The notes: a model not told the origin generated them from the letters alone. 64,000 nucleotides of DNA from Chromatiales bacterium (GCA_027032075.1 JALVOC010000054.1:98697-162696); one strand, 5' to 3'; counted from the stretch's first letter, positions 36,421-47,968 are shown. A program made the numbers and translations.

Positions 36421-36686
36421 AAATATGCAAACGCTGCCGCGTTACCGGCCGGGTGCAGGGCGTTTTTTACCGGGCTTCCACCCAGGAGCAGGCACAGCGG
36501 CTTGGTGTCAGCGGTTACGCAAAGAATCTGCCGGATGGCAGTGTGGAGGTGCTTGCCTGCGGTGAAGCAGAGGCAGTCGAAGCCTTGTGCGATTGGTTAT
36601 GGCAAGGCCCGCCATCCGCCAGGGTAAGTACCGTGGCGTGTGAACAACTGGAACAAATGTCCGTGAAAGGTTTTGTTACCGGCTGA
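36417..36686 (+). CDS. Acylphosphatase
   Basis: An 89-residue acylphosphatase that hydrolyses carboxyl-phosphate bonds. Seen: the phosphate-binding loop [16 protein letters not shown] (catalytic Arg in VFYR, about residue 19) and the catalytic Asn in [16 protein letters not shown] (about residue 37). Length is typical. The start overlaps the adaptor stop by 4 bases (ATGA), an odd partner for an efflux operon. Confidence 0.92.
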   Translation: MKICKRCRVTGRVQGVFYRASTQEQAQRLGVSGYAKNLPDGSVEVLACGEAEAVEALCDWLWQGPPSARVSTVACEQLEQMSVKGFVTG

Positions 36687-36709
36687 ATACGCCATTCGGG
36701 ATGCGTATT
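36686..36709. repeat. Short palindrome resembling a MITE end
   Basis: AATACGC and GCGTATT form 7-base arms around CATTCGGGAT, directly at the acylphosphatase stop codon. The right half (ATTCGGGATGCGTATT) resembles the element end at 43728-43747 (ATTCGGAATGCGTATT). It may be a degenerate terminal repeat or a simple hairpin. Confidence 0.4.
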
Positions 36710-36779
36710 GTGGCGGGTGCCCTGTGTGCAGCCGGATTCAGTAGGGTAAGTCCTGCCGGCAACTGTCGGGGAATGGTCG

Positions 36780-37364
36780 TCAGTATTTGCGCCACTGTTC
36801 GTTGAGCACCTTGAAGATCCTGTTGGTATAGCGGTAACTGCCTTTGCTGCCGTTATAACGCGCCAGTGCCTGGGTGACATCGTTCTTTTCCTTGTCCAGG
36901 TAATATCGCAGGATGGTGCAGCCCATGCGCAGGTTGGTCTCGATGTTAAACAGGTTGTCTTCGGGGTGGCCGATCTCTTTCAGCCAGAAAGGCATGACCT
37001 GCATCAGGCCCATGGCGCCGGCGCGGGAGATGGCAAACTGGTTGAAGCCGCTTTCCACGTCGATGACGGCGAGCACCAGTTCGGGGTAGAGTCTGGCGCG
37101 GGTGGCTTCGTAGTGGATCTGGCGTAACAGGCGCAGGCGCTTTTCCGCATCGGGTACTTTTTTCTCAAGCCGGCTGGACATGTCCACCAGCCAGACTTCC
37201 GCATCGTAGCGATCGGCAAAACTGTCGCTGGTTTCGATCGCTTTTTTCAGCAACTGCCGCAGTTCTTCGTTAACAGCTTGCTCTTGCGCCTGTGCCGTGC
37301 TGCCCGCCAGGTTCGTCAGCAAAAGGATGGGGAGAAGGAGTGTGCTGTAACGGTAAAGTTTCAC
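36780..37364 (-). CDS. Lytic transglycosylase, SLT family
   Basis: A 194-residue periplasmic transglycosylase that cleaves peptidoglycan glycan strands. Signal peptide (LLLPILLLTNLAGSTAQA); the catalytic Glu is E104 in VESGFNQFAISRAGAMGLMQ, split over 103-122, followed by MPFWLKEIG and the C-terminal ARYNGSKGSYRYTNRIF, both SLT hallmarks. It lies 5 bases downstream of proS on the same strand and is likely co-transcribed with it, an arrangement common in gammaproteobacteria (recollection). Confidence 0.92.
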   Translation of the reverse strand: MKLYRYSTLLLPILLLTNLAGSTAQAQEQAVNEELRQLLKKAIETSDSFADRYDAEVWLVDMSSRLEKKVPDAEKRLRLLRQIHYEATRARLYPELVLAVIDVESGFNQFAISRAGAMGLMQVMPFWLKEIGHPEDNLFNIETNLRMGCTILRYYLDKEKNDVTQALARYNGSKGSYRYTNRIFKVLNEQWRKY

Positions 37365-37369
37365 CTGCT

Positions 37370-39079
37370 TTAACCTGACAGTTTTTGCCGCAGGAAGGCA
37401 ATGATGTTGTCCAGCCCGATGTCCTGACTGTCCGTCCCGCGGCGATCTTTGTATTCCACCATATTCTTGTCGAGCCCCCGTTCACCCATCACGATGCGGT
37501 GGGGGATACCGATCAGTTCCATATCGGCAAACATCACACCGGGTCGTTCCTTGCGATCGTCCAGTAATACCTCGATGCCGGCCGCGTTCAATTCAGAGTA
37601 TAGCGTTTCCACCGCGTTACGCAGGCGTTCCGATTTGTGCATATTCATCGGCAGCAGCGCCACCTGGTAGGGAGCGATGCTGTCGGGCCAGATGATGCCC
37701 TTGTCATCGTGATTCTGCTCGATGGCGGCGGCGACCACCCGGGAAACGCCAATGCCGTAACATCCCATGGTCATGATCACGGCTTTGCCGTTTTCATCCA
37801 GCACGGTGGCGTTCATTGCTTCACTGTATTTTTTACCCAGCTGGAAGATATGGCCCACTTCGATACCCCGCTTGATGGAGAGCGTGCCTTTGCCGTCCGG
37901 GCTGGGATCACCCTCCTTCACGTTGCGGATATCGACGGCGTTTGCCAGGGGCAGGTCACGTTCCCAGTTGACCCCCGTCAGGTGCTTCCCGTCCTGGTTG
38001 GCGCCGCAGACGAAATCGGCAATCGCCAGTGCCCCGTGATCGGCGTAAACCGGAATGTCGAGTCCCACTGGCCCGATGGAACCGGGGGCGCATCCTGCCA
38101 CCTTTTTCACCTCTTCATCACTGGCGAAGGTCAGGGGGGATAACACCCCGGGAAGTTTTTCCGCCTTGATTTCATTCAATTCATCATCGCCGCGCAACAA
38201 CAGGGCGATCACCCCGCCGTCCTCGGTTTTCACCAGCAGGGTTTTCAGGCAACGGCGTGGCTCTGTTTTGAGGAAGCGGCTGACTTCCTCAATGCTGTGC
38301 TGCCCGGGGGTGTCGACCGTTTGCATGCTTTCCGCCGGTGCGGGGCGGGGGGTCGCGGGTGGCAGGGCTTCGGCCATTTCCACGTTGGCGGCATAATCAC
38401 TCCCGCTGCTGAAGGCGATAACGTCTTCACCCGATTCGGCCAGCACATGAAACTCATGCGAGAGGCTGCCGCCGATGGCGCCGCTGTCGGCGCGCACCGG
38501 GCGGAATTCCAGGCCGATGCGCTCGAAGATCCGGCAATAGGCCTGGTGCATGGTTTGGTATGTCTCATTCAGCGAGGCGTCGTCCAGATGGAAGGAGTAG
38601 GCGTCTTTCATCAGAAACTCGCGGGCGCGCATCACGCCGAAACGCGGCCGGATCTCGTCACGGAATTTGGTCTGGATCTGATAGAAGTTGGCTGGCAGTT
38701 GCCGATAGCTGCGGATTTCCCGCCGGATCAGATCGGTGATCACTTCTTCATGTGTCGGGCCGAAGCAGAATTCACGATTATGGCGGTCCCTGAGGCGCAG
38801 CAGTTCAGGCCCGTATTGTTCCCAGCGCCCCGATTCCTGCCACAATTCCGCCGGTTGTACCGCCGGCATCAGGAGTTCCTGGGCGCCGGCACGATCCATC
38901 TCTTCGCGGACGATGCGTTCAACCTTGCGCAGCACCCGCAGGCCGAGGGGTAACCAGGTATAGAGGCCGGCTGCCAGTTTGCGGATCATCCCGGCACGCA
39001 ACATCAGTTGGTGGCTGACGACCTCCGCATCAGCGGGAACTTCTTTCAGGGTGGCAAGCAGCAGGTTTGTGGTACGCAT
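37370..39079 (-). CDS. proS: Prolyl-tRNA synthetase
   Basis: A 569-residue class II synthetase of the bacterial type with the editing (INS) domain. It charges tRNA-Pro. Seen: motif 1 region [20 protein letters not shown] split at about 37-56, motif 2 [21 protein letters not shown] split at about 137-157, motif 3 [15 protein letters not shown] at about 445-459, and the anticodon-binding C-terminus. Length is typical (about 570). The gene ends 5 bases upstream of the transglycosylase start. Confidence 0.97.
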   Translation of the reverse strand: MRTTNLLLATLKEVPADAEVVSHQLMLRAGMIRKLAAGLYTWLPLGLRVLRKVERIVREEMDRAGAQELLMPAVQPAELWQESGRWEQYGPELLRLRDRHNREFCFGPTHEEVITDLIRREIRSYRQLPANFYQIQTKFRDEIRPRFGVMRAREFLMKDAYSFHLDDASLNETYQTMHQAYCRIFERIGLEFRPVRADSGAIGGSLSHEFHVLAESGEDVIAFSSGSDYAANVEMAEALPPATPRPAPAESMQTVDTPGQHSIEEVSRFLKTEPRRCLKTLLVKTEDGGVIALLLRGDDELNEIKAEKLPGVLSPLTFASDEEVKKVAGCAPGSIGPVGLDIPVYADHGALAIADFVCGANQDGKHLTGVNWERDLPLANAVDIRNVKEGDPSPDGKGTLSIKRGIEVGHIFQLGKKYSEAMNATVLDENGKAVIMTMGCYGIGVSRVVAAAIEQNHDDKGIIWPDSIAPYQVALLPMNMHKSERLRNAVETLYSELNAAGIEVLLDDRKERPGVMFADMELIGIPHRIVMGERGLDKNMVEYKDRRGTDSQDIGLDNIIAFLRQKLSG

Positions 39080-39229
39080 TCGGGATCCTGTTTGGTGTTA
39101 TGAATTTGCGGCATGCCATTCTAGCCGGTTGCAGGGGATGGTGTAAAAGGACGGGTTATCTTCGTCGATGCGGGAGACACATCATCGGGGGAGGAGGGAG
39201 GCAGCCCGCCGCATAAAAACGGTTGCAGG

Positions 39230-39574
39230 CTAAAAGGTGGCGCCGTTCCATCCCCACATGGCGCGGGGTGCATCGGAAAATTCGATATAGATCCGCTCTT
39301 TTGGAATTTGCAGGTGTGTTTCCATCAGTTCGCAAAGTGCCGCGGAAAGCGCGGCGGTTTTGGATTCCGGCAGGCCGATACTTTTCAACTCCAGATAGGC
39401 GGTGGCATCCGGCTTCCCGGCAAACAGCATCGGCAGCGGAGGTTGCAGTGCCACCATCACATAGCTCTCGGGTTTGCCCAGTTGTGCGGCGACGAGTCTG
39501 GAGGCTTCACTGAGCAGGTTTTGCGCCGCAGCGGCTTCGATTTCCTGGTTCGTCTGGATTTTCAGGTATGGCAT
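39230..39574 (-). CDS. MIF/phenylpyruvate tautomerase family protein
   Basis: A 114-residue protein of the tautomerase/MIF superfamily. The catalytic proline follows Met1 (MPYLKIQTNQ), with SYVMVALQPPLPMLFAG and ERIYIEFSDAPRAMWGWNGATF split at the C-terminus, a MIF signature. Bacterial MIF proteins have uncertain roles, and the substrate cannot be read from sequence. It lies 12 bases downstream of the DUF4124 gene on the same strand. Confidence 0.88.
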   Translation of the reverse strand: MPYLKIQTNQEIEAAAAQNLLSEASRLVAAQLGKPESYVMVALQPPLPMLFAGKPDATAYLELKSIGLPESKTAALSAALCELMETHLQIPKERIYIEFSDAPRAMWGWNGATF

Positions 39575-39586
39575 TACATATCCCCC

Positions 39587-40039
39587 CTAATCACAGAATT
39601 CCTTGATGGCATCCTTGGATTGCTGGATGAGGCGTTGCCGCTCGTCATCGTCCAGGCGGACGATTTCGCCTTTGTCATTCTTGATCCGCCTGTAAACGGT
39701 GTACGTTCTCAGGTTGTTTTTTGCGGCCTTACAGTTGTCTTCACGCAATTTCCTGTTTTTGGCTTCCTCGGAGGCAATTTTTTTCTCTTCGGCCAGTGCC
39801 TTGTTGCGCTTTTCCGCATCCTTGAGAAAATTGCTGCCGCTTTTTTTCGCAGGTGCAGCCGTTGTGGAACGGGACTGGCGGCTTTTGATGATTTCAAAGG
39901 GCTGCCCTGCCGGCGGCCGTGTCTGGGAATAGACGATGTTGCCGTTTTCGTCCCGCCATTTGTAGGTCGTCGTTGCCCAGCAGATCGAAGCTGCGAGGGA
40001 ATACAACAAGCCGATGGTCAGAAAGGTACGCAATTTCAT
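39587..40039 (-). CDS. DUF4124 periplasmic protein
   Basis: A 150-residue exported protein. Signal peptide TFLTIGLLYSLAASICWA, followed by the DUF4124 motif TTYKWRDENGNIVYSQTRPP (about 23-42). The remainder is Lys/Arg/Glu-rich and helical, ending in a conserved-looking RRIKNDKGEIVRLDDDERQR, split. DUF4124 proteins are common in gammaproteobacteria with unknown function. It is divergent from ilvB across a 351-base region. Confidence 0.88.
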   Translation of the reverse strand: MKLRTFLTIGLLYSLAASICWATTTYKWRDENGNIVYSQTRPPAGQPFEIIKSRQSRSTTAAPAKKSGSNFLKDAEKRNKALAEEKKIASEEAKNRKLREDNCKAAKNNLRTYTVYRRIKNDKGEIVRLDDDERQRLIQQSKDAIKEFCD

Positions 40040-40390
40040 GTCGGTTCCAGCCTTTGATTTTGGGTCGTTCGCCTCAGGGAAAAGGATACAACAACCTTGT
40101 CCTTTTCAGGGTAGCCCGGGTTCACAATCATGACAAACCCTTACTCTTTACCGATTTACACTGTATCCTGAAATAGGTCTGCCAATCAACAAGTTATCGG
40201 CTATCTGCGAAAATTTGCGATGAGCCTGGGGGGACGAAAAACGAGAGACCCTCCAGCGGAGGGTGAATTGCCGCAAAATCCGGGAGGCGCGTGCAATTGA
40301 CGCAGGAGACTGATTATAATACCTGATTTCATGTCTCACCGGCCTGCCGGGCCGGGTTGTATTTGGGTTGAACCCTGGGAGAACACTGAA
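40040..40390. promoter_or_regulatory. Divergent DUF4124 / ilvB regulatory region
   Basis: A 351-base gene-free region. A strong -10 hexamer TATAAT at 40315-40320 (preceded by TG two bases upstream) points to an ilvB start near 40327 and a leader of about 60 bases. The leader contains the hairpin CCGGCC-TGCCG-GGCCGG at 40339-40355, followed by GTTGTATTTGGG, so not a clear terminator. A second hairpin ACCCTCC-AGC-GGAGGGT lies at 40248-40264. No leucine/valine/isoleucine-rich leader peptide was found here. Confidence 0.55.
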
Positions 40391-42108
40391 GTGAAATTAA
40401 GCGGTGGGGAAATCATCATCCAGTTTCTGAAGGATGAGGGTGTGGAATACATCTTTGGCTATCCGGGTGGTGCCGTGTTGCATATCTATGATGCAATTTT
40501 TCAGCAGGATGCCGTGCAACACATCCTGGTGCGCCACGAGCAGGGAGCGGTTCACGCGGCTGACGGTTACGCGCGCACCACCGGCAAGGCCGGTGTGGCC
40601 CTGGTGACCTCCGGCCCGGGCGCAACCAATGCCGTGACCGGTATCGCCACCGCTTATATGGACTCCATTCCTCTGGTGGTATTGACGGGGCAGGTTATCT
40701 CACCGTTTATCGGCAGTGATGCCTTCCAGGAAGTCGATGCAGTGGGGATCACCCGCCCCTGCGTGAAACATAATTTTCTCGTCAAGGATCTGCATGATCT
40801 GATCCCGACGCTGAAGAAGGCCTTTTATATCGCAACCACCGGGCGGCCAGGACCGGTGGTGGTTGATATTCCCAAGGATATTACGGATCCCAATATCAAG
40901 ATCCCCTATGACTATCCACACACCATTGAGATGCGTTCCTATAATCCGACGCTCAAAGGGCACCTGGGACAAATCAACCGGGCGGTGGAGAAGATCCTCT
41001 CGGCGAAACGCCCGATGATCTATTCCGGTGGCGGGGTGGTGCTGGGGAACGCTTCGGAGCAACTGATCGAATTTACCCGCCTGCTGGGTTCGCCGATCAC
41101 CAGTACGCTGATGGGGCTGGGCGCTTACCCGGCAACGGACCGGCAGTTTGTCGGTATGCTGGGGATGCACGGTACCTATGAGGCCAACATGGCCATGCAC
41201 GAGTGTGACGTGCTGATTGCCATCGGCGCCAGGTTTGACGACCGGGTGACCGGGGACGTAAAACAGTTTTGTCCGCACGCCACCATCATTCACGTGGATA
41301 TCGATCCTGCTTCCATTTCCAAGAATGTCACCGTGGATATTCCGATTGTTGGTGATATCAAGCATGTGCTGACCGACATGAATCTTGCGCTCAACGCCAG
41401 CAAGAAAAAACCGGATCAGGCCGCATTGAAAAAATGGTGGAGCCAGATTGAAAAATGGCAGGCCAAGAACTGTTTGCGGTATGACCGTAACAGCGCCTTG
41501 ATCAAGCCGCAGTTTGTCATCGAGAAACTGTATGAGGTGACGCAGGGCGATGCCTTTGTGACTTCCGATGTGGGACAGCACCAGATGTTCACCGCACAGT
41601 TCTACAAGTTTGACAAGCCGCGGCGCTGGATTAACTCGGGTGGTCTGGGCACCATGGGATTTGGTTTGCCGGCAGCAATCGGTGTGCAACTGGCCCATCA
41701 GGATGCCACCGTCGCCTGTGTAACCGGCGAGGCGAGTATCCAGATGTGTATCCAGGAGCTTTCCACGGCAAAACAATACAATCTACCCATCAAGGTGATT
41801 ACCCTGAATAACCGTTATATGGGAATGGTACGGCAGTGGCAGGAATTCTTTTATGAAAGCCGTTACTCCCATTCCTATCTGGATGCGTTGCCGGACTTTG
41901 TCAAATTGGCGGAAAGTTATGGCCATGTCGGTATGCGTATAGAAAAGCCGGAAGATGTCGAAGGTGCCCTCAAGGAAGCGTTCGCCATGAAGGACAGACT
42001 GGTCTTTATGGATTTTGTCACGGATCAGACCGAAAATGTCTATCCGATGATTGCGACCGGCAAGGGGCATCATGAAATGCACATGTCACCGGATAGGGAG
42101 TTAGCCTG

Positions 42109-42109
<1 letters not shown>
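40391..42109 (+). CDS. ilvB: Acetolactate synthase large subunit
   Basis: A 572-residue thiamine-diphosphate enzyme making acetolactate or acetohydroxybutyrate in branched-chain amino acid synthesis. GTG at 40391 is preferred, with GGGAG upstream; earlier ATGs lie before the hairpin and give an atypical N-terminus. Seen: GEIIIQFLKDEGVEYIFGYPGG with the catalytic Glu in LVRHEQGA (E50), AYMDSIPLVVLTGQV, and the ThDP-binding segment VTGEASIQM ending in TLNNRYMGMVRQWQ. The usual GEG/GDG reads GEA here. It overlaps ilvH by one base. Confidence 0.96.
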
Positions 42110-43661
<1,552 letters not shown>

Positions 43662-43727
43662 AGCCTGGCTGTTGTCGTCCTTGTCTTTTCAAGGGCGACG
43701 TCTTTTGGTAACGGCACTAAACAACCA

Positions 43728-43747
43728 GGTATTCGGAATGCGTATTT
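43728..43747. repeat. Solo end of the MITE-like family
   Basis: GGTATTCGGAATGCGTATTT, closely matching the right end of copy B (GGTATTCGGAACACTTATTT). No partner inverted end lies nearby, so this is a solo or decayed terminal repeat between ilvC and pssA, just upstream of the terminator. Confidence 0.5.
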
Positions 43748-43755
43748 GGAAAACG

Positions 43756-43788
43756 AAAGCCGGCTCCCGGGAGTCCGGCTTTTGTTTT
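43756..43788 (+). terminator. Intrinsic terminator after ilvBHC
   Basis: Stem AAAGCCGG / CCGGCTTT around the self-complementary CTCCCGGGAG, followed by TTGTTTT, about 95 bases after the ilvC stop. A weaker hairpin (GTCGTCCTTG / CAAGGGCGAC, 43672-43698) lies closer to ilvC. Confidence 0.85.
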
Positions 43789-43945
43789 CAATTCGCGGAT
43801 AAATTGGTTATTGTTGGGTGGCAGGCTTTGAAATATCCCTTCTTCCATACGACAATAAAGATAAGGAAATCAATTTACGCAAAGTAATTCACTGTGCAGA
43901 AAAGGTATCCCGTGTATTTTCCGTTAGGCAGGTAATGACGTCATA

Positions 43946-44737
43946 ATGGCCAAACAACCCAAACAGCAACAGCGACGGCGCGGTATTTATTTACTGCCCA
44001 ATCTGTTTACCACCGCGGCCCTGTTCGCCGGGTTTTATGCCATTGTCGCCGCGATGAACAACCGTTTTGAGTCAGCGGCGGTGGCGGTGTTTATCGCCAT
44101 GCTGCTTGACGGCATCGATGGCCGGGTGGCCCGCATGACCAATACGCAGAGTGATTTCGGTGCGGAATACGACAGCCTCTCGGACATGGTTTCCTTTGGT
44201 CTGGCGCCGGCTTTGGTCATCTACCAGTGGGCCTTGTCGGATCTCGGAAAGCTGGGATGGCTGGCGGCTTTCATCTATACCGCCGGTGCCGCTCTGCGCC
44301 TGGCCCGTTTCAACACCCAGGTGGGGATTGCCGACAAGCGTTATTTTCAGGGGCTGGCCAGCCCGTCCGCAGCGGCCATTGTCAGTGGCATGGTCTGGAT
44401 GGGTGAGAGCTACGACCTCGCCGGCAAGACAGTGAATACCGTTGCTTTTGCCTTGACGATACTGGCGGGGATATTGATGGTCAGCAACATCCGTTACCAC
44501 AGTTTCAAAGGGTTTAATCTGAAAGAAAAAGTGCCTTTTGTCGCCATGCTGGTAGCAGTGCTGGTGATCGTGCTGGTGTCGTCCAATCCGCCGCTGGTAT
44601 TGTTTGGCGTATTCCTGCTGTATGCGATTTCCGGCCCGTTGATGACATTGTGGCAATTGCGCCGGCGCCGTGCCGAGCGCAAGGCGCAGCACGGAGGTGG
44701 TTCAGATTCTGAATCGGAGCACTTGGAAAATTCCTGA
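43946..44737 (+). CDS. pssA: CDP-diacylglycerol-serine O-phosphatidyltransferase
   Basis: A 263-residue integral membrane enzyme making phosphatidylserine from CDP-diacylglycerol and serine. Seen: the CDP-alcohol phosphotransferase motif DGxDGRVAR-x8-G-x3-D-x3-D (about 51-77; DGIDGRVARMTNTQSDFG then EYDSLSD), YLLPNLFTTAALFAGFYAI near the N-terminus and several more membrane helices. The C-terminal tail is Arg- then Ser/Glu-rich. It is the Bacillus-type, membrane-embedded PssA, not the soluble E. coli form. Confidence 0.94.
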   Translation: MAKQPKQQQRRRGIYLLPNLFTTAALFAGFYAIVAAMNNRFESAAVAVFIAMLLDGIDGRVARMTNTQSDFGAEYDSLSDMVSFGLAPALVIYQWALSDLGKLGWLAAFIYTAGAALRLARFNTQVGIADKRYFQGLASPSAAAIVSGMVWMGESYDLAGKTVNTVAFALTILAGILMVSNIRYHSFKGFNLKEKVPFVAMLVAVLVIVLVSSNPPLVLFGVFLLYAISGPLMTLWQLRRRRAERKAQHGGGSDSESEHLENS

Positions 44738-44773
44738 ACAGTCGCTATAGTTAAGAAAAGCCTGAATGAAGAC

Positions 44774-44890
44774 ATGATGAAGACAAGCAACCACACAGCA
44801 CAAACCGAGCAGCACGACGCACCGCATGTCGTCAGGCGTTTGTCCGTGTGGCCGTTTTCCCTCCTGCTATCCCTGCGACTGCTGCCCTGA
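44774..44890 (+). CDS. leuL: leuA leader peptide
   Basis: A 38-codon ORF in the leuA upstream region whose C-terminal part reads SLLLSLRLLP, with six leucine codons (ctc, ctg, cta, ctg, ctg, ctg) in the last nine positions, including rare cta. It is followed by an intrinsic terminator at 44949-44979 just before leuA. This is the classical arrangement of ribosome-mediated attenuation: stalling at leucine codons when Leu-tRNA is scarce lets transcription continue. A purine-rich stretch (GAATGAAGAC) upstream of the first ATG could act as ribosome-binding site. A second ATG follows immediately. Confidence 0.75.
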   Translation: MMKTSNHTAQTEQHDAPHVVRRLSVWPFSLLLSLRLLP

Positions 44891-44948
44891 GCGGGCAAAA
44901 CAGACACTCCTCAGCACCGGAAAAGGTGCAAACCCAATCTGACCATCA

Positions 44949-44979
44949 CTGCCAACACCATGTTGGGCAGTTAGTTTTT
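44949..44979 (+). terminator. leuA attenuator terminator
   Basis: Stem CTGCCAACA / TGTTGGGCAG (one bulged G) with loop CCA, followed by TTAGTTTTT. An upstream AACCCAA (about 44931-44938) could pair with the TTGGG of the right arm as an antiterminator. Lies between the leader peptide and leuA. Confidence 0.8.
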
Positions 44980-45023
44980 GTGATACAGCATGTCATAATG
45001 GACACTGCAGTGGAGAATTCAGC

Positions 45024-46571
45024 ATGACGGACAAGTTAATTATTTTTGATACAACCTTGCGGGACGGTGAACAGAGTCCGGGGGCGTCGATGACCCTGGA
45101 CGAAAAGGTGCGCATCGCCAAATCACTGGAGCGCATGCATGTGGACGTGATCGAGGCGGGATTTCCGATCGCCAGCCCTGGCGATTTCGAGGCGGTCAAG
45201 GCGGTGGCGGAAACCATCAAAGACAGCACGGTTTGCGGCCTGGCGCGGGCACTGGACAAGGACATCGAGCGGGCCGGGGAAGCGCTCAAGGGGGCTGACT
45301 CGGGACGTATCCATACGTTTATCGCCACTTCGCCCATTCACATGAAAATGAAGTTGCGCATGGAGCCGGAGCAGGTGCTGGAGCAGGCAGTCAGGGCGGT
45401 GAAAAAGGCCCGTCAGTACGCGGCTGATGTCGAGTTTTCCCCGGAAGATGCCGGCCGTTCCGATCCGGATTTTCTTTGCCGGGTGCTGGAAGCGGTGATC
45501 GACGCGGGGGCGAAAACCTTGAATATTCCCGACACCGTCGGTTATAACGTGCCGGACCAGTTTGGTGGCCTGATCCGCAATTTGCGTGAACGCATTCCGA
45601 ATTCAGACAAGGCCGTTTTCTCGGTGCATTGTCACAATGATCTCGGTCTGGCGGTTGCCAATTCGCTCTCGGCGGTAATGAACGGGGCGCGTCAGGTGGA
45701 GTGCACCATCAATGGTCTGGGTGAACGGGCCGGGAACGCGGCGCTGGAAGAGATCGTCATGACGGTAAAAACCCGTAAGGATATTTTTCCCTGCAGCGTG
45801 GCGCATATCGACACGACTCAGATCATGAATTGCTCACGCCTGGTATCGGGGATCACCGGATTTGCGGTTCAGCCCAACAAGGCGATAGTCGGCGCCAATG
45901 CGTTTGCCCATGAGTCGGGGATCCACCAGGACGGCGTACTCAAGAGCCGTGAGACATATGAAATCATGCGGGCGGAAGATGTGGGGCTCACCACCAACCG
46001 CATGGTGTTGGGCAAACACTCGGGCCGCAATGCCTTCCGCACCCGGCTGAAGGAACTGGGGGTGGAATTCAAGTCAGAAGCGGAGTTGAACGATGCCTTC
46101 GCCCGCTTCAAGGAACTGGCTGACAAGAAACATGAAATCTACGATGACGATCTGCAGGCTCTGGTCACCGAAGCCAGCCTTGCTGCGGAAAATGAGCGTA
46201 TTCGCCTGATCGCGCTCAAGGTTTGTTCGGAAACCGGCGAAAAGCCGGAAGCGACGATTACCCTGGAAATGGACGGCAAGGAGTCGATGACGGTCGCGCA
46301 GGGTGGCGGACCGGTCGATGCGGCATTCAAGGCCATCGATAAAGTGGTGAACAGCGGCACGGATCTGCAATTGTATTCTGTCAACAATATCACCAGCGGC
46401 ACCGACTCGCAGGGTGAGGTGACCGTGCGGCTGGAAAAGGGTGGACGTATCGTCAATGGTCAGGGTGCCGATACGGATATTGTGATTGCATCGGCCAAGG
46501 CGTACATCAATGCCTTGAACAAGATGCTGGCGCCGGAGGAACGTGCGCATCCACAAAGTGGTGATGTATAA
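45024..46571 (+). CDS. leuA: 2-isopropylmalate synthase
   Basis: A 515-residue enzyme condensing acetyl-CoA and 2-oxoisovalerate, the first committed step to leucine. Seen: N-terminal [16 protein letters not shown] (metal/substrate), the (beta/alpha)8 barrel with [17 protein letters not shown] around 193-209 (metal-binding HxH), [14 protein letters not shown], and a C-terminal regulatory domain from about 390. Long type (515 residues). Likely regulated by the leader peptide and attenuator immediately upstream. Confidence 0.97.
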   Translation: MTDKLIIFDTTLRDGEQSPGASMTLDEKVRIAKSLERMHVDVIEAGFPIASPGDFEAVKAVAETIKDSTVCGLARALDKDIERAGEALKGADSGRIHTFIATSPIHMKMKLRMEPEQVLEQAVRAVKKARQYAADVEFSPEDAGRSDPDFLCRVLEAVIDAGAKTLNIPDTVGYNVPDQFGGLIRNLRERIPNSDKAVFSVHCHNDLGLAVANSLSAVMNGARQVECTINGLGERAGNAALEEIVMTVKTRKDIFPCSVAHIDTTQIMNCSRLVSGITGFAVQPNKAIVGANAFAHESGIHQDGVLKSRETYEIMRAEDVGLTTNRMVLGKHSGRNAFRTRLKELGVEFKSEAELNDAFARFKELADKKHEIYDDDLQALVTEASLAAENERIRLIALKVCSETGEKPEATITLEMDGKESMTVAQGGGPVDAAFKAIDKVVNSGTDLQLYSVNNITSGTDSQGEVTVRLEKGGRIVNGQGADTDIVIASAKAYINALNKMLAPEERAHPQSGDV

Positions 46572-46661
46572 GTCTTCGCCGGAGGGTGAGGAACGGGCAC
46601 GAGGGGATCATACCTTGAGCCTGCTTCTTGCCGTTTTTCCGGCAAACCGGGCGGGATTGGC

Positions 46662-47432
46662 ATGCAAAAAAGTGCAGAAATGTCTGAGCGGCAGCGGGCC
46701 TACCTGAAGGCCATGGACATCGATGTCTGGGTACGGCGTGATGCCGGAGCGGACGGCGTGGTGGAAGCGTCTGTTCTGCCGCCGCATATTGCCGTTCCCC
46801 CGGCCACCGTGGAAGCGCCGCCCGTGCCGGAACATCAGGGTCCCCCTGCCGTTAGCGGGCTGGACTGGACGGCGCTGGAGCAGCAGGTGGGGAATTGCAC
46901 CTTGTGTGAATTGCACGCCACCCGCACCCAGACAGTGTTTGGTGTCGGCAACCGCCAGGCTGACTGGCTGATCATCGGTGAGGCACCGGGGGCGGATGAA
47001 GATCGTCAGGGTGAACCCTTTGTTGGCCGGGCCGGGCAGTTACTCAATGCCATGTTGAAAGCGATCGGCTTGTGCCGCGAGCAGGTTTATATTGCCAATA
47101 TTCTCAAATGCCGTCCGCCGGGAAACCGCGATCCCAGGCCGGAAGAGGCCGCGTGTTGCAGCGCCTATCTGCAGCGGCAGATCGAACTTATTCAGCCGAA
47201 GCTGATCCTCGCACTCGGGCGGATTGCCGCGCAGCGTCTGTTACAAAGCAATACCAGTCTGGCGCGGATGCGGGGGCAGGTGCACCGCCTGGAGCCGAGC
47301 GGTACCCCGCTGATGGTGACCTACCATCCCGCCTATTTGTTGCGTTCCCCGGCCGAGAAGCGCAAGGCCTGGGCCGATCTGCTGGCTGCACGGCAATTCG
47401 TGCGGCAGACATCCGACGGGCAGCCGGCATGA
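46662..47432 (+). CDS. Type-4 uracil-DNA glycosylase
   Basis: A 256-residue protein with a Pro/Ala/Glu-rich N-terminal extension (about 25-60) and a family-4 UDG domain. Seen: iron-sulfur cysteines in NCTLCELHATRTQTVFG and NILKCRPPGNRDPRPEE plus AACC downstream, active-site motif IGEAPGADEDRQGEPFVGRAGQLL, split, and the C-terminal motif MVTYHPAYLLR. It removes uracil from DNA. Start ATG 46662 is plausible; an in-frame ATG at 46680 is an alternative. It overlaps rimI by 4 bases. Confidence 0.92.
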   Translation: MQKSAEMSERQRAYLKAMDIDVWVRRDAGADGVVEASVLPPHIAVPPATVEAPPVPEHQGPPAVSGLDWTALEQQVGNCTLCELHATRTQTVFGVGNRQADWLIIGEAPGADEDRQGEPFVGRAGQLLNAMLKAIGLCREQVYIANILKCRPPGNRDPRPEEAACCSAYLQRQIELIQPKLILALGRIAAQRLLQSNTSLARMRGQVHRLEPSGTPLMVTYHPAYLLRSPAEKRKAWADLLAARQFVRQTSDGQPA

Positions 47433-47896
47433 GCGCGGTGATCAAGCCCGATTCCGGTGTGCTCCGCTCCATGACGCCGGCCGATGTGGAAGAGGTCATG
47501 GCGATCGAAAAGGCCATCTACCCCTATCCCTGGACGCGGGGGATTTTTTTCGATTGTATCCGGGTGGGGTACCAGTGCCGTATTTTCCAGCAGGACGGGA
47601 AGATCAAAGCCTATGCCGTCCTCTCCATCGGTGTGGAAGAGGCGCATATCCTGACGGTGTGCGTCCATCCGGATTCACAGCGGCAGGGACTCGGGCGGAT
47701 GATGATGGAGCACATGATCGAGCTGGCGAAGGAGGGCGGAGCGAAGATAATTCTGCTCGAAGTCCGCCCCTCCAATGAGGGTGCCATTCGCCTGTACCAG
47801 GAACTGAAATTCAATGAAGTGGGCGTTCGCCCCGATTATTATCCCGCTGACGACGGCAGAGAGGATGCGCTCATCATGGCGCGGGCCGTGGTTTAG
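47429..47896 (+). CDS. rimI: Ribosomal-protein-alanine N-acetyltransferase
   Basis: A 155-residue GNAT acetyltransferase that acetylates the N-terminal Ala of ribosomal protein S18. The start at 47429 (ATGA overlap with the UDG stop) gives the normal N-terminus; the frame remains open upstream but lies inside the UDG gene. Seen: IEKAIYPYPWTRGIFFDCI, acetyl-CoA-binding loop VHPDSQRQGLGRMMMEHM, and LLEVRPSNEGAIRLYQEL. Length is typical. Confidence 0.94.
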   Translation: MSAVIKPDSGVLRSMTPADVEEVMAIEKAIYPYPWTRGIFFDCIRVGYQCRIFQQDGKIKAYAVLSIGVEEAHILTVCVHPDSQRQGLGRMMMEHMIELAKEGGAKIILLEVRPSNEGAIRLYQELKFNEVGVRPDYYPADDGREDALIMARAVV

Positions 47897-47968
47897 GTGA
47901 ATTGCCGAGAATTCGCCCTGTGCTTGGGGTAGAATAGCCCGTTTTTCAATCAGAGAGCAGAAGTCTGC

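Noticed and set aside
47072..47428. Upstream extension of the rimI frame
   Set aside because: It lies inside the uracil-DNA glycosylase gene in another frame; RimI homology begins at the ATG at 47429.
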